This document shows, piece by piece, positions 57,201-64,000 of a stretch of 64,000 bases of DNA (its first letter is position 1; every line of letters starts with the position of its first letter). Location: the NCBI GenBank assembly GCA_003991915.1, contig RQTK01000669.1, positions 157,806 to 221,805 of the forward strand. The letters are read 5' to 3'. The notes below the pieces were generated by a model. That model was not told the DNA's origin and did not search any database. It worked only from the letters and a program-made list of their open reading frames with translations. This stretch comes from Elysia chlorotica (taxonomy: Eukaryota > Mollusca > Gastropoda > Plakobranchidae). A program made the position numbers and the translations under genes.

Positions 57201-59776
57201 GAGCTTCCCCTGGTCAGTGGTGGAAGTCACCATCTTCACACTGGTGGAGGAGATCGGATTCTACTACAGTCACAGGTGGGCTAAAAATAGATGTTTATCT
57301 CAGAAATGAACTTTCTTATCTCGGTCATAAATTTTCTTTTCAATTACCACTTAATAAATACCACTTTTTCTTTCTTTCTCGAGGAATACGGAACATTCCA
57401 CTTCCTTGCATATATATATATATATATACCGCTCCAAAACACCATTTCCCCTTTTATCCCTATGAGTACAAAATGTTCCACCTCTAGATAAATATAGCTG
57501 CTGACAAAAAATGACAGTTTTGCCAAAATTTCTCCTAAATTGAGAAAATAAAGCATAACAGGTTGTTTTTCTCCTTTGCTGAGTCTTTAAATGGGAAACT
57601 TTAAGAAATCCCTTACAAAAAAAAATATTAACTACTAGAGATATTTCAAAAGTCTGTAAAGACAAGAGAAACTTAAGATGAAAAATCAATTAACCCAAGG
57701 AACAAGACAAATTTAAGCTGAAAAATGAATTATCCCAAGGGAAAGTAAAATTCCCGACTCTCCCACCCGCACAGAATGTTCCACCACCCTCGCATCTACC
57801 GCTTCATCCACAAGAAGCACCACGAGTGGACGGCCCCGATCGGTCTGGTCGCGATCTACGCGCACCCTGTGGAGCACGCGCTGAGCAACCTGGTGCCGGT
57901 GGCGCTGGGTCCCGTCCTGCTGGGCTCTCACCTGGCCACCGCCTGGATGTTCTGGGCGCTGGCGCTCTTCTCAACGACCGTGGCGCACTGCGGCTACCAC
58001 CTGCCCCTGCTGCCCTCGCCCGAGGCGCACGACTACCACCACCTCAAGTAAGTACAGTCTGGTCTGGTTAATCATAATGTTACCATTTGCCAGAACAAAA
58101 TGATAAATATGAAAACTTTGAGCTATATAAACATTTGAAAATAGTGCACGACTACCACCACCTCAAGTGAGTACAGTCTGGTCTGGTTAATCATTTCCCA
58201 GTAAATACCGGTCTACATTGAATGAAAGCAAAACAGCAATAGTTCACGACTACCACCACCTCAAGTAAGTACAGCAAGATCTGACTAAGCATTTGCACAT
58301 CATAAAATGATAAAAATTGAAAACTTTTAGCTTTATAAACTTTTGAAAATAGTGCACGACTACCACCACCTCAAGTAAGTACAGTCTGGTCTGGTTAACC
58401 ATTTGCCCATCACAAAATGATAAAAATTGAAAACTTTTAGCTTTAAGCCTATATAGTGCTGCTGTTGGTTGTTAAACCAACCCAACAACAACAACAACAA
58501 CCCATCACAAAATGATTAAAATGAAAAACTTTTAGCTTTTTTAACTTTTGAAAATAGTGCACGACTACCACCACCTTAAGTAGGTACAGTCTGGTCTGGT
58601 TAACCATTTGTGATAAAAAAATGAAAAGTTTTAGCTTTATAAACATTTGAAAATAGCACACGACTACCACCACCTCAAGTGAGTACAGCGAGATCTGCTT
58701 AACCATTTGCCAGAACAAACTGTTAAAAAATGAAAACTTTTAGCTTTATAAACATTTGAAAATAGTTCACAACTACCACCACCTTAAGTAGGTACAGTCT
58801 GGTCTGGTTAACCATTTACCTTAACAAAATGATTGAAATGAAAACTTAGCTATATAAGCATTTGAAAATAGTATGATGTGAAAAGGTTACAGATAAACCC
58901 CTGTAGGACAGCCTGAAATATTTTTTTTTTGTGCAAAGGCTATATTAAATACTGACCGTCAATTTAAAAAAAAGCAATAGAATCGTTATCGAAGACATAG
59001 TCTACATAAAGTTTCCTCTTTGGCTTTGGCAAGGCAATAGAATCGTTATCTAAGACATAGTCTACATAAAGTTTCCTCTTTGGCTGTGGCAACTCTATAA
59101 CAGTAAAAAGTAATACCATAGCCAAAAAATTATATTCTGACTACCAATTTCTATATTAGCAGGCCTTTTCGCTTAATATAGTTTTTGGCTTGGCTGCCAA
59201 CCCTACGGAAAGCTCTTAAAGAAGCACTTAGGGCTGACGGTGTTGCTGGTATGGGAGTTAAAATTCTGACTCATTGATTCTTATCACCCAATTTCTTAAA
59301 CTTGTAAAAATTATCTTAAGCAATGTTAAAAGCAATTTTTCCCTGTTAAAAATTTGAGCCACATTTAAAAACCAACCAAACTAAACCAATGTGCATTGTC
59401 TGTATTATTTGTCCCCATTGCTGTTTCTCCAGATTCAACCAGAACTTTGGAGTGCTCGGAGTTCTAGATCGCCTCCACGGGACGGACGCCCAGTTCCGCG
59501 CCTCGCTGGCCTACCAGAAACCAAACTAAACCAATGTGCATTGTCTGTATTATTTGTCCCCATTGCTGTTTCTCCAGATTCAACCAGAACTTTGGAGTGC
59601 TCGGAGTTCTAGACCGTCTCCACGGGACGGATGCCCAGTTCCGCGCCTCGCTGGCCTACCAGCGCCACTTCCTGCTCATGTCCGCCGTGCCGGTGACGCA
59701 ACAGGTGCCCGAGCCTCCCAAGAAACAGAGCGTCAGCTCCGAGAAAGAGGATTCAGTCTCAGAAATAGAGAATTAA
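52866..59776 (+). CDS. FAXDC2: Fatty acid hydroxylase domain-containing protein 2, six coding exons
   Basis: FAXDC2 is an ER-type membrane di-iron protein related to sterol C4-methyl oxidase and C5-desaturase. Coding exons are 52866-52972 (exon begins at 52839 after an acceptor), 55939-56042, 56417-56538, 57067-57275, 57775-58047 and 59578-59776. Phases agree and give 337 residues. Hydrophobic segments lie at about 16-34, 71-94 and 122-138. Metal-binding His boxes are SHRMFHH (179-185), HKKHHEW (193-199), HCGYH (252-256) and HDYHH (266-270), followed by FNQNFGVLGVLDRLHGTD. Exons 4-6 are markedly GC-rich in third positions, unlike the AT-rich introns and unlike UBOX5. The end of exon 5, the start of exon 6 and the stop region have each been locally duplicated in the DNA. 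An untranslated exon upstream is implied but not found. Confidence 0.96.
53183..53440 (+). mobile_element. tRNA-derived SINE with an 11-bp target-site duplication
   Basis: Head GGGGGGCGCGGTGG with an A-box-like TGGTCTAGAGG and B box GAGTTCGAATCC, then the family body (CTGAGACAGGAGTCATGGTA, CTTGGGGCCCGTCCAC, CCTATATAGTGCTG) and a CCAACCCAACCAACC tail. Flanking duplication ACCTTTTAATT at 53172-53182 and 53441-53451. It lies in the first FAXDC2 intron in sense orientation and is the best-preserved copy in the window. Confidence 0.92.
54140..54211. repeat. (CT)n microsatellite in a FAXDC2 intron
   Basis: About 70 bp of CT within a longer pyrimidine-rich stretch (about 53990-54240). Confidence 0.95.
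58024..58800 (+). repeat. Tandem reiteration of the FAXDC2 exon 5 end with its 5' splice site
   Basis: The exon terminus CACGACTACCACCACCTCAA and donor GTAAGT (real donor at 58048) recur six more times in the intron, with donors at 58167 (GTGAGT), 58265 (GTAAGT), 58375 (GTAAGT), 58580 (GTAGGT), 58679 (GTGAGT) and 58788 (GTAGGT). Each is followed by the same intron stretch (ACAG..., TCTGG or GATCTG, then CATTTGCC and AAACTTTTAGC). Spacing is about 97-119 bp except one 205-bp interval, where a SINE tail (58446-58501) and an extra partial unit lie. Copies carry only about 20 nt of exon. Confidence 0.93.
58446..58501 (+). mobile_element. SINE 3'-tail fragment inside the FAXDC2 array
   Basis: GCCTATATAGTGCTGCTGTT, GTTAAACCAACCCAAC and CAACAACAAC match the tail of the SINE at 53183. 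The unit sequence CATCACAAAATGAT is present on both sides, which is consistent with insertion into one repeat unit. Confidence 0.7.
58974..59093. repeat. 60-bp tandem duplication in the last FAXDC2 intron
   Basis: GCAATAGAATCGTTATC begins at 58974 and 59034; the copies differ at two bases (GAAGAC/TAAGAC and CTTTGGC/CTGTGGC). Confidence 0.92.
59373..59662 (+). repeat. 145-bp tandem duplication of the FAXDC2 exon 6 acceptor and 5' half
   Basis: Copy 1 (about 59373-59517) and copy 2 (59518-59662) both contain the branch/pyrimidine region, acceptor TTTCTCCAG and the exon start. Exon 6 sequence begins at 59433 in copy 1 and 59578 in copy 2. Copy 1 stops at CTACCAG, where it joins the intron part of copy 2. 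In the exon portion the copies differ at three third-codon positions only (GAT/GAC, CGC/CGT, GAC/GAT), all synonymous. Use of the first acceptor would give a protein ending ...LAYQKPN. Confidence 0.92.
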
Positions 59777-59982
59777 GATGGAGAGTTTGACGGAGAACAT
59801 TGTGCTAAAAAACCAAGGTTGCGAGAATGCTTTGCGGATTGAAGAAAATTATATTTATAGATTAGAGGATTCAGTTTCAGAAAAAGAAAATTAAGATGGA
59901 AAGTTTGACGGAGAACATTGTGATAAAAAACAAAGGTTGCGAGAATGCTTTGCAGATTGAAGAAAATTACATTTATAGGTTA
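59747..59982 (+). repeat. 118-bp tandem duplication spanning the FAXDC2 stop codon
   Basis: GAGGATTCAGTCTCAG starts at 59747 in the coding region and GAGGATTCAGTTTCAG at 59865 in the 3' UTR. Both copies contain the AATTAAGATGG stop region and continue through GACGGAGAACATTGTG. The second copy is untranslated because the first stop (59774-59776) is upstream. Confidence 0.92.
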
Positions 59983-62900
59983 GATGATGCACGGATAATA
60001 TGTACATGTAGCTTACTCTAGATTTTTTAAAGCTTGTCTCAATGTGATATGCAGTCACCTACAAGGTATTATTTTTTTATTGTTGGAAACCTACTGATTA
60101 GATGATGAACCAATAACATGAAGCTTCCTGTGGATTATTTTAAAGCATGTCTTAGTATAATAATTATTAATATGGAGCTGCTTGAAATCTATTTTAATTA
60201 TTTGTCCTGAAACCAGTGCTCATTGGTTGTATGTTAGATGTAATTAAAAAAAAATGGTCTTCGACTAATCCAAAGAAGCTGAAAACAAATTTTGTAGATT
60301 TATATATATATTTTTTCAAAGATATTAATTAAGGGAATATTTTCTCTCAAAATTCTGAATCTTTTACATGCGATGTGCAACATATCACCTATTAGGACTG
60401 AGTGTAGGTTAATGCTTTTTTTTTTCTTTTTTCAGTATGCTCTTCATGCCAATAATATTGCAACTGTCAATTCAGTTGTTTCTCTTTCTTTATATTTTAC
60501 CTCAAAAAGCAACATTAGATCTGTATATTTGATTTTTCATTTTTTTAAACTGTTTGTCTACCCACTCAGATGTTCAATTAATAAAAAATCTAAGCAGGGT
60601 CACCAGACTTAGGGTACAAAAAGTGTTCATGACCATTTAACCTTTATTGTGAGAGTCTAGCAATACATTGTTAGAGAAGTAAAAAAAAGTATTTGTGGAA
60701 CACAGTTTAAAAATTAATGGAAACAAATTTCATTGACCAAAGTGTTCCTGCCCTCATTTCTTTTTTTTTTTTTTGTGCTTTAGTGATATGGCAAAGAAAG
60801 ATATTTAAAGCTTTTCGCATGTCATTTAAAGAACAGTTTTTATTACTGAAGCAGAGTTCTATTGTAACTTTGTAAAGATTCATTATGTGCATTCTGGTAG
60901 GTCTGAAGACAGATTCTGTACAGCTTATGAGTGCTGTTTTTTTTTTCTTTCTTCTCTTCTTTTAATATAGCATTAGCTATTAGGGGTTTTTGATTACCTA
61001 ATTTCTGATACTCTCAGTGAATCTCTTTAATAATTTATATATACCTTTTGCAGTCTTTTTAACCTTTTGCAGGAGGAAAACCAAAGTATATATTTTTTCT
61101 ACTTTAATCTAACTTATTTTTGTACACATAATAATTTTGTACATTAAACGCTGACTCAAAGAAACCTTTCAGTCAGTGTAACCAGCAATGTTTTGTTTGC
61201 TGTAAATCAATGCAAATGTGGTTAAAAACTTTTAGAAGCCCAAAATGCCAAAGATACGATTCTCAAAAAATCGGTGTTTTTTAAGTTTTCACTGCAAAGT
61301 TGATCACTTAAATGGTTAAATCAAACTAACTCACTCAGTGAGTGAATTCCTGAAACCTGAGAAGAAATATTAAGTACATGTAAATATGAAGGGAATCTTA
61401 TTTAAAATTTTCTCTTACTTAATACATTTTTTATTCGAGCGTGAAAATATATAAATTGGAAAAAAAAGAAGATTTGTTCTTACAAGTCATAGTTTGGAAA
61501 TTTTGCTATGGCTCTAGGTTGTCTTTTTTTGTTTCGTTTTTTATAAATTTTTGCTCCAGACAATCATTCCCATTATTTATGGAAACAACTCTTTTGGTTA
61601 AATCCAATTTTCAAGAATTAGCCTTTTGACTCTTCAAGTTACATCTAACGCAGCTAAGTTTTAAGTATTAGATGTTTATATTTTTGTGTTTAGAATCTCA
61701 ACGCTATTGGTTTGAATGGTACTGAGAAAAGTTCAATTTTCTGAGAGTGTAGTGGCACATCTTATTTAGATGTTTTTTGCTGTTCTTTTTACCAAATGCT
61801 GATATCAATGCATGCTCTTGCTTTTTGCACAATTTTTTGTTTCCATTCAAAAGAAATAATTAAGCTTGTGTGGTTCCGCACCAGTTGTTATAAAAAAAAG
61901 TTGAGAAATTGTTTGCGTCTTAAATATATAATAATGGAAAAAGTATTTGTCGAATAACAAATATAATTGATGTAATGTATCTTTTCTCTGTACCAATGAA
62001 GGCGATTTATTAATAAAAATATTTTTATGTGGTGAATAAAACCTGTGATAACTCCTGCTCATAAAACTAGTCATCTTTTGCATTGGAGACAGGAGCACAA
62101 TAACGCATTTCTCTAACCATGAAACACCTTGGACGAGACTGCAAAGTCAGTGATACATTCACACTTTCATATTTATATGTCTAAAGAGACCAACCTATGA
62201 ACAACAATTGACTGCTATATTACCAACCACATTGCTGCCGTTTTGTCTTCTGAACTATAAAAAACCAGCAACATAATGCAGAACTTTTTAACTTTGAAGG
62301 AACTATCTTGACTTCTAAAGATGCCTTATCAATGCAATTAAAAAATATATACTTTATGTTATACAATTTCTTAAATATTTCTAATGTGTGGCTAGTTTTC
62401 TTATCTTTACAAATCTTTAAGGTAAATGATCTTAGTTTTTTTCTTAATAGTACACTATACTCTCTCTATCTTTAATATATTTTTTTTCTTCTCTTTTCTG
62501 GAGATTTAAAAGTCAAGTGTCTTCACATTTCGTTAATCTTGTTTAACGTAGATCTTTGAAAGAAGTAAACATCTTTCATTGCCTGGTCTCATATTTCACA
62601 TCTTTAAATGATGTGTGTAAAAAAGATGCTATTTCCAGTCAACCGTAATTTTATTATCATAGACCAGATTCAAAACCCAATATTGTTTATTGTCTTTTCC
62701 CTCACTTTGCTTTAGAGATTTATCATATTTTAGCAGTTTGTAGCTTTTGGATATCAAATGTTTTTTTATTTGTACATGAATCATCTATACTGCGACCAAT
62801 GTATTATCATCAATAGCTTTTTTTTTTTTGGTCCATATAATATATTTTGCCTGATGCTTTAAATTTTATGCTTGGTTTTTATAGCACAGTTGTTGTTTTT

Positions 62901-64000
62901 TTAAAGTGAAAAGTGAAAGTGCACGTTTTGTAAATAAATTTTAAAAATATCAGTCTCCATTATTTTTTAGATTTCATGTTGTTCAGAGAAAGTAGCTATC
63001 AATTTGTAATTTTTACATGACTAGTTGCAGCAGTGAAAGAAAAACACAACAGCAATCGAAAAGACCAATGAACCAAAACAGTTCGAGGACCGATACAAGT
63101 TGGCATTCCTAAAGTTAAAGTAAAATTGACTTCGTCTTTTTGATAGCAGCGAAAACTAATAGAAAGTTGATACACTCTTATAAAATTAAAATTGGGGCTA
63201 GTCCTATATCACCTGGCTATACCGCTGATGGAATACCAACATTTCTTGCCCGTAGTCTATATTTTTCTGTTTTTCTTCCTCTACCTACACGTGCAGTTGT
63301 TATGTATCGAGCCAGGGTATAAAAGACATGCAATGCAACTTTTGCTGCTTGAGGTTCCAATTATGTGGCTCCTCGCAAATTTAAAAAAAATTATTTTTTT
63401 TTTGCTTTGATAAAATGTCTATTATAACTTTAATATAATTCATAGTTATGTAGTCATGCTTTTTTAGTTTTGTGGTGAAATAAAATCGTGGAAATAATTT
63501 TCGTGTATCTTGTTCCTATACAAATTTTGGTATGAATGATAAAACCTTAGGGACATATAAAAATTGTAGACAGATTTTTAATATCTTGATGGTGGCATTC
63601 AATGAATGTTTGCACTTAGTTATAATTAATAAAAAATGTTTTGAATCAACTGAAGTTACCCCAGCATAGCGGTAAGGTTTGCTCCGAACTTACAAACAAC
63701 ATAAAATTGTGGAGCATTGATCAGATATTATGTACATTTCTAACTTAGTCAATGGTTTCAGAAAAATATTCTTGTCTGATATGAGCATCAGTCCTTGGTT
63801 TCAAATTAAACGTCAGGCTCTAGAATAAAACTCAAACTGCAGACCTCTTACTCATCAGTTGAGATAACAAGTGACTGTTATCACTATTGTTACATTTTCC
63901 CCCAAAATAATTATTTATACCAAACATAGAGCAAGTGATCAGGCCTTATAACGTGCCACCATTTAAAAACTATTTTTTTTATGAACCCACAAGGCTAGGA
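59983..64000. other. Downstream of FAXDC2: probable 3' UTR then AT-rich sequence, no gene seen
   Basis: Several AATAAA signals (for example at about 60579 and 62034) could end the FAXDC2 message, so the 3' UTR length is open. All ORFs here are short, AT-driven and without domains. T-rich runs are frequent. Confidence 0.45.

Noticed and set aside
58024..58800. Regular direct repeats in the FAXDC2 intron viewed as a CRISPR-like array
   Set aside because: The genome is eukaryotic, the repeat unit is the exon end plus intron, spacers are themselves repeated, and no cas genes exist.
59391..59612. ORFs over the duplicated FAXDC2 exon 6 in other frames
   Set aside because: GC-rich exon sequence leaves alternative frames open. 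The phase from exon 5 selects the frame that matches FAXDC2.

Overview
This is a stretch of an animal nuclear genome. The genes are split by many GT-AG introns, codon use is mixed, the background is AT-rich, microsatellites are abundant (CT/GA, CTGT/GACA, GATA, TAG, GTT), and several retroelement copies are present. The protein set and the frequent palindromic ATGTACATGT and ATCTAGATCT words fit a lophotrochozoan, most likely a gastropod mollusc. That identification is inference; I cannot name a species.

Layout. At 0-11 kb the region is gene-poor. A minus-strand signal-peptide exon runs off the left edge, followed by microsatellite tracts, a small mosaic of duplicated segments (6.06-6.70 kb), two exons of a THAP-type zinc finger (7.7-8.4 kb) and an 898-bp tandem duplication (8.8-10.5 kb). 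RPS15 (11.5-16.5 kb, minus) has five coding exons and a non-LTR retrotransposon relic in one intron. A TAG microsatellite split by a SINE separates it from UBOX5/RNF37 (19.7-21.3 kb, plus), whose coding sequence is a single exon. MINDY4 (23.7-33.3 kb, minus, about 17 exons) converges on UBOX5. A repeat-rich gap (35-39 kb) ends in a 1.6-kb DNA transposon with terminal inverted repeats and a TA target duplication. F8A/HAP40 (39.5-45.3 kb coding, minus, 12 coding exons plus a proposed leader exon near 46.8 kb) follows. The 47-52.8 kb gap holds no gene I can support. FAXDC2 (52.9-59.8 kb, plus, 6 coding exons) is the last gene; the right end is AT-rich and without recognisable coding sequence.

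Functional picture. These are conserved housekeeping-type genes and do not form one pathway. UBOX5 (a U-box ubiquitin ligase) and MINDY4 (a K48-linkage deubiquitinase) are convergent neighbours on opposite sides of the ubiquitin cycle. HAP40 is the obligate partner of huntingtin, FAXDC2 is a sterol-desaturase-type membrane hydroxylase, and RPS15 is a 40S ribosomal protein.

I do not see a new multi-gene system. The most unusual structure is in FAXDC2: the last 20-odd coding bases of exon 5 with their 5' splice site are reiterated six times in the following intron, the last exon's acceptor and first half are duplicated, and a third duplication spans the stop codon. A second notable signal is a 33-nt element with 29 matches that lies upstream of both UBOX5 and HAP40 in the same orientation relative to each gene.
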